A program made the position numbers and the translations under genes. 64,000 nucleotides of DNA from the NCBI GenBank assembly GCA_902627055.1, contig CACOHS010000002.1, positions 68,380 to 132,379 on the forward strand. The letters are read 5' to 3'. Below are positions 1 through 8,606 of this stretch, in pieces. Source of the DNA: an uncultured SAR86 cluster bacterium (GTDB lineage: Bacteria; Pseudomonadota; Gammaproteobacteria; Magnimaribacterales; D2472). How positions within the stretch are numbered: position 1 is the stretch's first letter; each line of letters starts with the position of its first letter. The notes beneath the pieces are model-generated. The model was not told where the DNA came from. It searched no databases and was given only the letters and a program-made list of their open reading frames with translations.

Positions 1-2125
1 TTTTTACCCAAGAGCCCTGAATATTATTGATTTTGCCGTTGAAAAGAATTCTTGCGACAGAATGAATTAAGATAGATTCTTTAAAAGTAGGTCCTGGTCT
101 TGCAAAACCTTTTCTATAAATAGGAGCTTCGTCAGCTACAAATGGTAAAGGAACAAACTCTGTTATTCCATTAGTTTCCAATTGAAGGTTATTTAATTTA
201 AGAAGATGATGAGCAACATGGGACATATTCTCAACATGACCAAACATCATTGTAGAAGTTGTGGGAAGTCCAACATAATGAGCAGTTTTGATTATTTCAA
301 TCCATTGAGATGTAGTTAGTTTATCAGGGCATATTTTTGATCTAATATCATCATGTAAAATTTCAGCTGCAGTTCCAGGAAGAGAATTCAGCCCAGCATT
401 TTTTAACTCTTCTAAAAATTCTTTAGCAGAAATATTTAATGTCTTTCTACCATGATCTATTTCCAGTGGAGAAAATGCATGAATGTGTACAGAGCTAGAA
501 ACTGATCTTATAGATTTAACTATTTCAATATATGTATGGCCCGTAAATTTTGGATGAATGCCGCCCTGCAAACAAACTTCTGTTGCACCTCTACTAATAG
601 CTTCTTGTGTTCTTCGTGCTATCTCATCATAAGAAATATTGTATGGCTTCCCTCTAAGATCATCGTGCCCTCTTCCTTTTGAGAAAGCACAAAAATTACA
701 TTTAAAAGAACATATATTTGTGTAGTTAATATTTCTATTTACTACAAAACTTATGTCCTTTCCAAAAACTTCCAATTTCTTATTATTTGCATAGTCAAGG
801 ATATATTGAAAATCTTTATCATTGGACTCTAATAGTCTTTGTAAATTCTCTACAGATGGGTTTGATTCAACCTCCTGAATGATCTGTTGAATATCAGAAT
901 TGCAGACATGCTTCGAATAAAATGGGATATGATCGCTTACTCCGGATTTCCAATTATCAGATCTAATTAATGACTTTGCATCAGTAATATTAAGCAATTT
1001 AGAAGCTATCAAAGGGGATGAGAACTCATTTAGATTTGTAAAATACTTTGGGTAAAGCGTCGCTCTTGCAACCAATGACTGATTAGAATGCAATGCTAAT
1101 TTACTTAACTTTTCTATTTCTGGCCATGGAGCTTCCGGATTTACATAGTCCTTAGTTACGGGAGAAATTCCTCCAAAATCATTGATACCAGATACAGTTA
1201 ATTTTTTAATATGCTCAGGATTTAAATTTGGGGGGACCTGTACACTGATATCACCAGGCAATATTAATCTTGCCATAGCAATTGTCCAAATTAGCTCATC
1301 AAATGATGGCTCAGGGGCATTTGCCATTAATGTATTTGGTTTTGGTTTGAAATTTTGAATAATAACTTCTTGAATATGATTAAATTGTTTATGCAATTCA
1401 GAAATTTCATAAAGAGATTCCAGTCTGTCTAGACGTGTCTCACCGATTCCAATCAAAATTCCCGTTGTAAATGGAACCTTTTGTTTACCAGCTTCTATTA
1501 GTGTCTGCATTCTAAATTCTGGTTCTTTATCAGGAGATCCGTAATGCGGCTGACCCTTTTCAGTGAGCTTTGATGATAATGATTCGACCATTAATCCCAT
1601 TGAGCCGCTTAATGGCTTTAATTCTGAAATTTCTTCAGATGTAAGACATCCTGAATTCAAATGAGGAATTAAGGAAGTTTCTTTTAAGACAGCATCAGCA
1701 CAAGCACCAAGGTATTCATTGGTTGTTTTAAAACCATTAATTTTTAACCAATCACGTGCAGCTTTGTATCTCAACTCGGGCTTATCTCCCAAGGTGAATA
1801 ATGCTTCATAACAACCCTTGCTCTCACCCTCTTTTGCAATGGAAACGACTTCTTCAATGGATAAGTATGGAGATTCAACTTTTTTTGGTGTTTTGGCAAA
1901 CGTGCAGTAATGACAAACATCCCTACACAAAAATGTTAATGGTATAAAAACTTTAGGTGAATAAGTGAGAGTATCTTTGAAGTAACATTTTTTTTTATCA
2001 TAAGCAGCCTCAATTAATGATTCTGACAAACAAATATTACTCAAAGCTTTCAATTCAGAAAATTTAATATTTTCTTGTTGAATTATCTTTGTTAGAGATA
2101 AATTAGATTGTTCTTGAATTTTCAA
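1..2125 (-). CDS. fbiC: FbiC: fused CofG-CofH 7,8-didemethyl-8-hydroxy-5-deazariboflavin (FO) synthase, 3' end outside window
   Basis: This gene is absent from the ORF track because its stop lies beyond the left edge. About 708 codons are visible; actinobacterial FbiC is about 850 residues. The first radical-SAM domain (CofG) carries LCRDVCHYC (CX3CX2C) near residue 65. The second (CofH) carries ICSFKCNFCAF in the same frame near residue 470. The visible C-terminal part has the CofH-like stretch GPTFKES...NIQGSWVK. CofG and CofH jointly make FO, the F420 chromophore, from tyrosine and the pyrimidine intermediate of riboflavin synthesis. No ATG is available upstream of the conserved region. 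The best start is a TTG at 2123-2125 (protein starts (M)KIQEQSNLS), 4 bp after the cofC stop. It is the last visible gene of the F420 operon. The family call is very secure; the start is inferred. Confidence 0.95.
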   Translation of the reverse strand, partial: MKIQEQSNLSLTKIIQQENIKFSELKALSNICLSESLIEAAYDKKKCYFKDTLTYSPKVFIPLTFLCRDVCHYCTFAKTPKKVESPYLSIEEVVSIAKEGESKGCYEALFTLGDKPELRYKAARDWLKINGFKTTNEYLGACADAVLKETSLIPHLNSGCLTSEEISELKPLSGSMGLMVESLSSKLTEKGQPHYGSPDKEPEFRMQTLIEAGKQKVPFTTGILIGIGETRLDRLESLYEISELHKQFNHIQEVIIQNFKPKPNTLMANAPEPSFDELIWTIAMARLILPGDISVQVPPNLNPEHIKKLTVSGINDFGGISPVTKDYVNPEAPWPEIEKLSKLALHSNQSLVARATLYPKYFTNLNEFSSPLIASKLLNITDAKSLIRSDNWKSGVSDHIPFYSKHVCNSDIQQIIQEVESNPSVENLQRLLESNDKDFQYILDYANNKKLEVFGKDISFVVNRNINYTNICSFKCNFCAFSKGRGHDDLRGKPYNISYDEIARRTQEAISRGATEVCLQGGIHPKFTGHTYIEIVKSIRSVSSSVHIHAFSPLEIDHGRKTLNISAKEFLEELKNAGLNSLPGTAAEILHDDIRSKICPDKLTTSQWIEIIKTAHYVGLPTTSTMMFGHVENMSHVAHHLLKLNNLQLETNGITEFVPLPFVADEAPIYRKGFARPGPTFKESILIHSVARILFNGKINNIQGSWVK

Positions 2126-2129
2126 TTAT

Positions 2130-2705
2130 TTAACCATTAATGTATTTTACAAGTTTGAAGTAATCTTCCTCCGAGTCAAGATCATCTTGAAGCGTGCTTA
2201 AATTTATGTCTTGAAAGCTGATATTATTTTTTTTAAATTCTTCTGTAAAAAGATTATAGCTATTTAATCCAAATTTTAGCTTAAAATTTTGTGATGCCTC
2301 ATACATTAAGCAATTTGTACCATTTTTGTGAATATCTGAAACAATGCTCACTTTTTGATTTGCAAATTTATTCTTTAGTAAATGAAGGTCTAACTCATTA
2401 ATTCTTGGTAAGTCAGCATGCATAATTAGAATAGTTTCGTTTTTATTTTGGGATCTAATGGCTTCATTAAGTGCTTCATTTAAGGGTGAATTTGTATAAA
2501 AAGATTTAGCATCATCAAAGAGCAATTCCTTATCATTTGTAACAATAAAAATAGAATCGCATATATCTGAGTCCACTAAAGTCTTAACAGTGTGACGAGC
2601 CATTTTCTTAGCAAGATTAGATCTTTCAGATGAGCTTAGAATCTTAGATAACCTTTCTTTAGAAATCTTAAAATTTTTTATTGGTATAAATGCAGAAATT
2701 GCCAT
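2130..2705 (-). CDS. cofC: CofC/FbiD: 2-phospho-L-lactate (or PEP/3-phosphoglycerate) guanylyltransferase
   Basis: At 191 aa it has the usual CofC length. The N-terminus FIPIKNFKISKERLSKIL matches the CofC nucleotidyltransferase signature (hydrophobic strand, then K-x-R-L), followed by SSSERSNLAKKMARHT and a strand ending in TND. The enzyme activates a three-carbon phospho-acid with GTP to give the dinucleotide used by CofD. Which acid is used (2-phospholactate, PEP or 3-phosphoglycerate) differs between lineages and cannot be read here. Its ATG follows the cofD TAA with no gap, and its stop lies 4 bp before the fbiC TTG, so co-translation within the F420 operon is likely. Confidence 0.9.
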   Translation of the reverse strand: MAISAFIPIKNFKISKERLSKILSSSERSNLAKKMARHTVKTLVDSDICDSIFIVTNDKELLFDDAKSFYTNSPLNEALNEAIRSQNKNETILIMHADLPRINELDLHLLKNKFANQKVSIVSDIHKNGTNCLMYEASQNFKLKFGLNSYNLFTEEFKKNNISFQDINLSTLQDDLDSEEDYFKLVKYING

Positions 2706-3635
2706 TTATTTTGCTTCAAGAACTTTTATTATATTTTCTGCAAGTTTGTTTTTAGAAAGTGTGTTATTCATTACTAAATTACTATGATGGACTTCGTAAC
2801 CTACTCCAGCAAGAAAGTCAGAATTTTCTTTATCAGCATTATCGATAAAAATTCTTTGAGAGTAATTTTTATAGAATTCCCCAATTGTATTGACGCTTAT
2901 CTCATGGCCAAGTTCGAGCATCATCTTCGCTGTTGGTCCTTTAAGAGATTTTGAATTTACGATTGGACTTATTACAGTAACCTTTTCAGGAAATTTCTTA
3001 AGATGATTTTGGAGGCTTGAAAGTTGCAGCATTGGATTAATACTTACATATGGATTTGATGGGCAAATAATGATTTCATCGAATGAGGACAAATCTATAT
3101 CTTTATTAAATTTTGCTTTATCAAGACCTTTAAAGACAAAATCAGTAACTGGAGGCTCGCATTTTAGTTTTACAAAGTATTCTTGAAAAGATAAAAGTCT
3201 ATTTTCAGTTTGGATATATGTTTCAACTGGCTCATCACTCATAGGAAAAATATATTGAGGTAAATTAAAAGAATGGCAAAGTTTCATAGTTGCCTCAGAA
3301 AGAGAGTTACCTGATTTAATTAATTTTGTTCTTTGAATATGGGTTGCTAAATCCTTGTCGCCAAGTTGAAACCAAGTTTCGCCATCCATATTAGCCAAGG
3401 CTGAAAGCATATTCCATGTTTCATCTTTTCTACCCCAGCCCTTAGAAACGTCTGATTCGCCAGAGAGGGTATACATTACGGTGTCTAAGTCTGGGCAAAT
3501 CTTTAGATTAAGATGAGTAAAATCATCTCCGGTATTTACAACAATAGCTAAGTTTTCTTCAGATAGTGTGTTTTTGAAGCCTAATGCAAGTTTAGCTCCA
3601 CCCACTCCTCCACAAAGCAAAAGATAATTTTTCAT
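2706..3635 (-). CDS. cofD: CofD: 2-phospho-L-lactate transferase (F420-0 / dehydro-F420-0 synthesis)
   Basis: The protein is 309 aa, the normal CofD size. It starts with the glycine-rich LLCGGVGGAKLALGF motif and continues with VNTGDDF and ICPDLDTVMYTLSG, all strongly conserved in CofD/FbiA. ICPSNPYVSI and SPIVNSKSLKGPTAKMM are further family blocks. The enzyme transfers the phospho-acid moiety from the GDP-linked donor to FO. The start ATG overlaps the cofE stop in an ATGA junction, and its own stop abuts the cofC ATG. This is the clearest single marker of F420 biosynthesis in the window. Confidence 0.96.
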   Translation of the reverse strand: MKNYLLLCGGVGGAKLALGFKNTLSEENLAIVVNTGDDFTHLNLKICPDLDTVMYTLSGESDVSKGWGRKDETWNMLSALANMDGETWFQLGDKDLATHIQRTKLIKSGNSLSEATMKLCHSFNLPQYIFPMSDEPVETYIQTENRLLSFQEYFVKLKCEPPVTDFVFKGLDKAKFNKDIDLSSFDEIIICPSNPYVSINPMLQLSSLQNHLKKFPEKVTVISPIVNSKSLKGPTAKMMLELGHEISVNTIGEFYKNYSQRIFIDNADKENSDFLAGVGYEVHHSNLVMNNTLSKNKLAENIIKVLEAK

Positions 3636-4396
3636 CTAAATAAATCCTCTTCCTCTGAGCGAATTAGTGTTTTTGCGTTCGCGGTATCACTTTGCATAAA
3701 TTTATAACCGCTAATTAGCACAACTGGTTTTTTTTGTGCGGCTTGGCCCATTAACAAAGATGATGCAGCAGCTAATTCATCAGCGATTGCAATTTGAGTA
3801 AATTTAAGTGTATTGCCATAAAGATCTTTATTGCCTCTTTCATCAATAAGGCATTCAATATTATGGCTTCCAATTGTAAAGCCTACTATCCCATTTCTAA
3901 ATGGTCTGCCCATGGTATCTGTAATAATTACTGATATATTTTTTTTGAAGTGCTTAGATAAAGATTCGGATAATTTTTTAGCAGATAGATCTGGATCTTC
4001 CGGCAGCAACAATACAATATCTTTTTCTTGATCAATATTTGACCTATCAATGCCTGCATTGGCATGAATAAATCCAAGCTTATGTTCAACAATTAATACC
4101 CCCATTCTATATCTAACAACTTTTTTTGATTCGTTTAATATTGCCTGAATAAAATTTGGTTCTTTTGCAAGTTTTTTAGATAATTCTATAGCTTCTTTTG
4201 AAGGGGGAATATTAGAAATATCTAGGTATCTATCTTCTGATTTTGAAACAACTTTCTGAGCTATTGCAAAAACATCACCATCATTAATATCAATCGATTC
4301 CTTTTTAACAGAGTCTATGATTAATTGAGATAAGTTATCTCCTGGTTGAATCAGCGGAATAGTCTCTAGCGCTTTGAGATTAATAGATTTGATAAT
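3632..4396 (-). CDS. cofE: CofE: F420-0:gamma-glutamyl ligase with a non-canonical start
   Basis: The ORF track begins at an internal ATG (4105) and loses the conserved N-terminus. Reading upstream in frame gives IPLIQPGDNLSQLI, then DGDVFAIAQKVVSKSEDR and ESKKVVRYRMGVLIVEH, which are CofE blocks. GFIHANAGIDRSN and DTMGRPFRNG follow. The full frame gives about 254 aa, the normal CofE length. The open frame ends at a TAA at 4397-4399 with no ATG, GTG or TTG before the conserved part. The likely start is therefore ATT (4396) or ATC (4393), or a CTG in IPL. CTGGA just upstream is a weak ribosome site. The enzyme adds the gamma-glutamate tail to F420-0. The gene lies 11 bp after fno and overlaps cofD by 4 bp. 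Confidence 0.9.
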   Translation of the reverse strand: MIKSINLKALETIPLIQPGDNLSQLIIDSVKKESIDINDGDVFAIAQKVVSKSEDRYLDISNIPPSKEAIELSKKLAKEPNFIQAILNESKKVVRYRMGVLIVEHKLGFIHANAGIDRSNIDQEKDIVLLLPEDPDLSAKKLSESLSKHFKKNISVIITDTMGRPFRNGIVGFTIGSHNIECLIDERGNKDLYGNTLKFTQIAIADELAAASSLLMGQAAQKKPVVLISGYKFMQSDTANAKTLIRSEEEDLFR

Positions 4397-4407
4397 TTAT
4401 CCAGTAT

Positions 4408-5040
4408 TTAATGTCCGGTAATCTTAATACCAGAGTGTGCGAGTGAGTGTTTCTTATTAATTGCAATTAAAATTGAAGTTAATGACTCTGCTGCTGCTGA
4501 ATTACATAATGGTCCAGCATGCCATGCAGTCAAACCAGCATCCTCTGCAAGAGATATTACCGTGCTTCTAGCGTCTATAAAATCGCCAGCAACTAATACA
4601 TCGCACTCAATATCAGCATCGGTTTGCAACAATTCAGCTGAAATGTTTTGAAATGCAGAAACTACAATTGTGTTTTCACCAAGAATCGACTGAGCTTTCA
4701 AAGCCGCTGACCCCTCTTGAGGTAATTGGACGCGCATTACCTTTGGAGGCATTAAGGGAACTGTGGCATCTATCATTATTTTTTTATCTAGTGCATTACC
4801 TATACTTTTCAAAGTATTTTCTTGGTGTGCAAATGGAACAGTTAAACAAGCAAGCTCACAAGATTTTGCAGCATCTTCATTTAACATGCCCGAGGAAGTG
4901 GGTAAATTTAGTCCCTTTGCAGATTCTTGAGCTTTACCTAAATCACGGCTTCCAATTAATATGTCATGACCAGCTTTTATCCATCTTGAAGCCAAACCCT
5001 TGCCCAGTGAGCCAGTTCCACCAAGAATAGCTATTTTCAT
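4408..5040 (-). CDS. fno: F420-dependent NADP+ oxidoreductase (NADPH:F420 reductase, Fno/NpdG family)
   Basis: The protein is 210 aa, typical for the family. An N-terminal Rossmann motif (ILGGTGSLGKGLASRW) is followed by IGSRD, which contacts the NADP phosphate in known Fno structures. DATVPL and VSAFQNISAELL are further NpdG-type blocks, as is GPLCNSAAAESLTSILIAIN near the end. It passes hydride between NADPH and F420, charging the cofactor that the downstream genes make. A clear ribosome site (AGGAGA) lies 7 nt before the ATG, and it is the first gene of the F420 operon. Its position makes it unlikely to be a general ketopantoate- or prephenate-type dehydrogenase. Confidence 0.92.
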   Translation of the reverse strand: MKIAILGGTGSLGKGLASRWIKAGHDILIGSRDLGKAQESAKGLNLPTSSGMLNEDAAKSCELACLTVPFAHQENTLKSIGNALDKKIMIDATVPLMPPKVMRVQLPQEGSAALKAQSILGENTIVVSAFQNISAELLQTDADIECDVLVAGDFIDARSTVISLAEDAGLTAWHAGPLCNSAAAESLTSILIAINKKHSLAHSGIKITGH

Positions 5041-5069
5041 TGAAATTCTCCTATTTATTATTGAAAACT

Positions 5070-5075
5070 ATTATA
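5070..5075 (-). promoter_or_regulatory. Candidate -10 box (TATAAT) for the F420 operon
   Basis: A perfect TATAAT on the minus strand lies about 30 bp upstream of the fno ATG in the divergent gap shared with the SDR gene. No good -35 hexamer is seen at 16-18 bp, so the call rests on the -10 box and the position. Confidence 0.4.
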
Positions 5076-5174
5076 CAAATTTATTTACAAGTCATTGCTG
5101 ATAAAAAAGAAAAATTTGTTAATTTTACTTATCGGTTCATAATTTATAATTACGGTAAACTAATAAAGTTGAGA

Positions 5175-5939
5175 ATGATAAATCTTAAAAATAAATCAAT
5201 AGTAGTGACTGGGGGAACCAGAGGTATTGGAGCTGAAATAACTAAGACCTTTTTAAGGCATAATGCAGCAGTCTTTATTCTTGCAAGACAAAAACCTAAA
5301 AAATTAATACAGGCAAAAGGAAATAAAGCTATATTCGTAGAATGTGATATCAGAGATATTAATTCTATAGATGCTGCAGTAAAAAATATTAAAACCAATA
5401 CAAAATCTATCGATGCATTAATTAATAATGCTGGAGGTGCTCCGTTAGTAAATTCCTTGACAGCATCAAATAGGTTTCATGAGGCCATAATTGATTTAAA
5501 TCTGACCGCTCCATTAAATGTAAGCCAAAGATTTGCAAAAATTATGATCAAACAAAAAAGTGTTTCCAACATAATAAATATTTCAAGCGTTACAGCCAAT
5601 AGACCAACCCCTGGAAGTGCTGCTTATGGCGCAGCAAAAGGCGGACTTGTAAATCTAACAAAAACTTTAGCAGTTGAATGGGCTCCAAAAATAAAAGTTA
5701 ATAGTATAGTAGTTGGTTATATTGAGACTGATAACTCAATAATTCATTACGGAAGTAAAAAAGAAATGAATAAAATTGCTAAAACCATTCCCATGAAAAG
5801 AATGGGTAAACCATCTGATATTGCAAACGCGTGTTTATTCTTTGTCTCAGATCTTTCAGAATGGGTAACAGGCGCGTCTCTAGACGTTCATGGAGGTGGA
5901 GAAAAGCCAAGCTATCTTGAAGTTGCTAAACCAAAATAA
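5175..5939 (+). CDS. Short-chain dehydrogenase/reductase (SDR), classical type
   Basis: From the ATG at 5175 the protein is 254 aa, the normal classical SDR size. The ORF-track extension from a TTG at 5040 adds 45 unconserved residues and would overlap the operon promoter region. The cofactor motif is TGGTRGIG, with NNAGG after strand 4, a serine in ISSVT, and the catalytic YGAAK. The C-terminus GASLDVHGG is typical. Such enzymes oxidise or reduce hydroxyl/keto groups with NAD(P). The substrate cannot be read. The gene is divergent from the F420 operon and convergent with the aldehyde dehydrogenase, leaving only 4 bp between stops. Confidence 0.85.
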   Translation: MINLKNKSIVVTGGTRGIGAEITKTFLRHNAAVFILARQKPKKLIQAKGNKAIFVECDIRDINSIDAAVKNIKTNTKSIDALINNAGGAPLVNSLTASNRFHEAIIDLNLTAPLNVSQRFAKIMIKQKSVSNIINISSVTANRPTPGSAAYGAAKGGLVNLTKTLAVEWAPKIKVNSIVVGYIETDNSIIHYGSKKEMNKIAKTIPMKRMGKPSDIANACLFFVSDLSEWVTGASLDVHGGGEKPSYLEVAKPK

Positions 5940-5943
5940 AATT

Positions 5944-7470
5944 TTACCCAAATAGTTTTCTTACTAATCTGTTTCCCCAGAAAATCTTAAGTGCACCTTT
6001 TAGTTGCTCAAAAGATTTATCTGTATAAGGATATGCAGATGCTGATTTCTTTCCAATAATGATTGGCATGGCATGGGCATATGCTAGTAAGCCCTCCTCT
6101 CCATTAACTACTCCTAAACCACTTTCTTTAACGCCCCCAAAAGGAACCTCATTAACACCATAGCTCATTGCCATGTCGTTTACAGAACATGCTCCTGTTT
6201 CAATAGATTGTGCTAATTTTTTTCCTTTGACTAAATCTTTAGTCCATACATTCCCATTCAATCCATAATGAGATTGATTGGCTAGCATTAAAGCCTCCTC
6301 TTCAGAGCTAACTTTCATTATTGAAATAATAGGTCCAAAAGTTTCATCTTTCATAATCTTCATTTCATGAGTTACTTCGGTCAAAACCGTTGGTTCAAAA
6401 TATAGTCCATCAAAATTAGGATTGCGCTTTCCTCCAACAAGAACTTTTGCCCCTTTATCTATTGCATCTTTTACATGATCCTCAATTATTTCTATTTGTT
6501 TATCCCAAAAAGTTGGGCCAACATCACCTTTACAATCATTTGATTGGATTAATGTCTTTGTAATAGAAACAACTTCATCGACAAATTCATCGTATATATC
6601 ATCCATGACATAAATTCTTTCTGTGCCGCAGCAATACTGTCCAGCATTCATACATGAACCCACAACTGCCCCACTGGCTGCGTCCTTAACATCTGCATCT
6701 GAGCAAACGATCATTGCATCTTTGCCACCCAATTCTAGACTATAAGGAATTAACATCTCTCCACATTTGGTAGCAATTTTCTTGCCTGTAGCAACACTTC
6801 CAGTAAAAGATACCTTATCAGGACCATGATCAATTAATTCAGCGCCTGTTTCACCATCTCCAATTATAGTTTGAACTAAATGAGCTGGAGCTTCTGCCAA
6901 TGCAAATATCTCCTCAACCAAAGCCCCAGACATTGGTGTTACCTCAGAAGGTTTGACAACAACACTATTACCGCATAAAACAGCTTGAATCACAGGATTA
7001 ATTGATAAGATGAATGGTCCATTCCAAGGAGTAATAACTGCAACCACCCCTCTAGGTTTGTAGGTAATAATTGTTTTTTTTAAAAACTGCATGGGTCCAT
7101 GCATTTTTATTTTTTTATCAGATAACCATTTTTTAGCTCTTTTTGCATAAAAAACCAATGAGTCTACAGCTGAAAAAACTTCCATTGCCATAGCCTCTTG
7201 TTGGGGCTTACCTGTCTCCCTCATAACAACTTCCATGATTCTATCCTGTTGCTGGATAACAACATCAGCAACTTTATGCATTAATTCAACTCGCTCTTTG
7301 AGGGATGTTTTTTTCCATTCACTTTGTGCAATTTTTGCCTGCGTCATAATTTTTGAAATATCTTCAGAAGATGTGCATTCATAGGTGTCAATGTGGGACA
7401 GATCAACTGGACTTTGTAAGCTTAATAATTTTTGACCAGTTTCAGATTTTGAAATAGAAAAAATAGCCAT
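5944..7470 (-). CDS. NAD(P)+-dependent aldehyde dehydrogenase family protein
   Basis: At 508 aa it has the usual ALDH length. It shows ITPWNGPF and NSVVVKPSEVTP (cofactor-binding strands), FTGSVATGKKIA, the general-base glutamate in LELGGKD, and the catalytic cysteine in NAGQYCCGTE. ETFGPIISI and PFGGVKESGLG follow near the end. It oxidises an aldehyde to the acid; the substrate is not identifiable. The C-terminus (about residues 480-508) is a basic/hydrophobic tail that could touch the membrane. Its ATG overlaps the TAA of the upstream phosphotransferase gene by one base (TAATG), so the two are coupled. Oxidation of an aliphatic aldehyde in the same pathway as the neighbouring oxygenases is an inference. 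Confidence 0.88.
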   Translation of the reverse strand: MAIFSISKSETGQKLLSLQSPVDLSHIDTYECTSSEDISKIMTQAKIAQSEWKKTSLKERVELMHKVADVVIQQQDRIMEVVMRETGKPQQEAMAMEVFSAVDSLVFYAKRAKKWLSDKKIKMHGPMQFLKKTIITYKPRGVVAVITPWNGPFILSINPVIQAVLCGNSVVVKPSEVTPMSGALVEEIFALAEAPAHLVQTIIGDGETGAELIDHGPDKVSFTGSVATGKKIATKCGEMLIPYSLELGGKDAMIVCSDADVKDAASGAVVGSCMNAGQYCCGTERIYVMDDIYDEFVDEVVSITKTLIQSNDCKGDVGPTFWDKQIEIIEDHVKDAIDKGAKVLVGGKRNPNFDGLYFEPTVLTEVTHEMKIMKDETFGPIISIMKVSSEEEALMLANQSHYGLNGNVWTKDLVKGKKLAQSIETGACSVNDMAMSYGVNEVPFGGVKESGLGVVNGEEGLLAYAHAMPIIIGKKSASAYPYTDKSFEQLKGALKIFWGNRLVRKLFG

Positions 7471-8540
7471 TAGAGTTCCTTAAGTTTTGCTTCTAGCATT
7501 GGTGTTACGTGATTATTGATGTGCGCGTTCATGCCTAGCGGCATCATTTCATAATGCTCCAATTTACGGACGACTTTAACCATTATCACAGTGAATTTGT
7601 ATAGAGCCAAGATATAATAATAATCAAAATTTTCTGCACTAAAACCTGTTAGAGCTTCCCATTTAGCTATTGTTGCAACCGGACCAGGAAAACCGCTTAG
7701 ACGGTCAACATGAACTCCTTTTGAATTACAATCATCAATAGCTATCCCCCATGCGAGATCAATACATGGGTCACCTAGAGCAGCCATTTCCCAATCTAAA
7801 ACAGCAGAAACTTTTCCATCAGAGGTATACATAATATTTGCACACCTACAGTCTCCCCATAATATAGAAGCTTGATTAGGAGATGGTTTATTTGCTTTTA
7901 ACCATTCACGTGCCTCATCAGCAACTGGATGAGCTTCTCCATCCATCGCCCACTCATGAAAATCAAAATAATAATTTAATTCTTGATCAAGATAATCCTC
8001 TGATAGTTTTGGCCTATTAAGAAATTCAAAATCGCCACTTGTTATATCCACTTGATGAATTTTAGCCATTTGCTCAACCCATCCCCACCAAATATTCTCT
8101 CTAACTTCTTCCGATGAGTCTGCAACCCAGCCTTCTTGATGGAATGGAGGATTATCAGAGGGCGCATCACCTTTAGCCATTTCCATCACGTAAAATGATG
8201 TGCCAAAAATATCATCGCTTGGTTCATACCAAAGAACTTTTGGAACTTTGACATCATGATCGGCCAACTTATGCATAATCAGATATTGTTTATGAATATC
8301 GTAATCAGGGAAAACAAAAAAACCCTCTGGATAAAACCTTAGAACCATGCCGGTTTTAATTTGCTTTTCCTCTGTTTTATATTCCACATTAAAGCTTAAT
8401 GTTTCATTTGAAAATCCCGTATTCTCTGGCCCACCTAATAACTCAACATTTAAGTCGGTGGCATCAACTAACTTGGATTCAAGCCATTTTGTAAATATAA
8501 CCTTTGTTTGATCTAAATCTCTCTCTTGTGGCTTTGGCAT
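7470..8540 (-). CDS. Phosphotransferase family protein (APH / ACAD10-11 kinase-like)
   Basis: This 356-aa protein has the APH/choline-kinase fold. VLRFYPEGF is the ATP-site lysine/arginine region, WGDCRCANIMY replaces the usual HGD..N catalytic loop, and VLDWEMAALGDPCIDLAWG is the metal-binding DxE/D segment. Tryptophan in place of the loop histidine is common in the ACAD10/11-like subfamily, whose mammalian members phosphorylate 4-hydroxyacyl-CoAs. A similar role in hydroxy-acid or hydroxyacyl-CoA breakdown is inferred, not shown. The gene is coupled to the aldehyde dehydrogenase by a one-base overlap and divergent from the DUF1214 gene. Confidence 0.85.
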   Translation of the reverse strand: MPKPQERDLDQTKVIFTKWLESKLVDATDLNVELLGGPENTGFSNETLSFNVEYKTEEKQIKTGMVLRFYPEGFFVFPDYDIHKQYLIMHKLADHDVKVPKVLWYEPSDDIFGTSFYVMEMAKGDAPSDNPPFHQEGWVADSSEEVRENIWWGWVEQMAKIHQVDITSGDFEFLNRPKLSEDYLDQELNYYFDFHEWAMDGEAHPVADEAREWLKANKPSPNQASILWGDCRCANIMYTSDGKVSAVLDWEMAALGDPCIDLAWGIAIDDCNSKGVHVDRLSGFPGPVATIAKWEALTGFSAENFDYYYILALYKFTVIMVKVVRKLEHYEMMPLGMNAHINNHVTPMLEAKLKEL

Positions 8541-8606
8541 TCTATTTTTTATTCATTGATTAAACATCAACCATAATATAAATTTAATTAATTACAAAGA
8601 AAAAAT

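Noticed and set aside
4653-5030. 125-aa plus-strand ORF opposite fno
   Set aside because: It is a shadow of the strongly conserved fno frame with no family features.
5040-5174. 45-residue N-terminal extension of the SDR (ORF track start at 5040)
   Set aside because: The start is a TTG, the residues lack SDR similarity, and the region carries the divergent promoter of the F420 operon; ATG 5175 fits the family.
6020-6040. CTGT...CAG resembling a second LexA box
   Set aside because: It lies inside the aldehyde dehydrogenase coding region and lacks the ACAG half at the right spacing.
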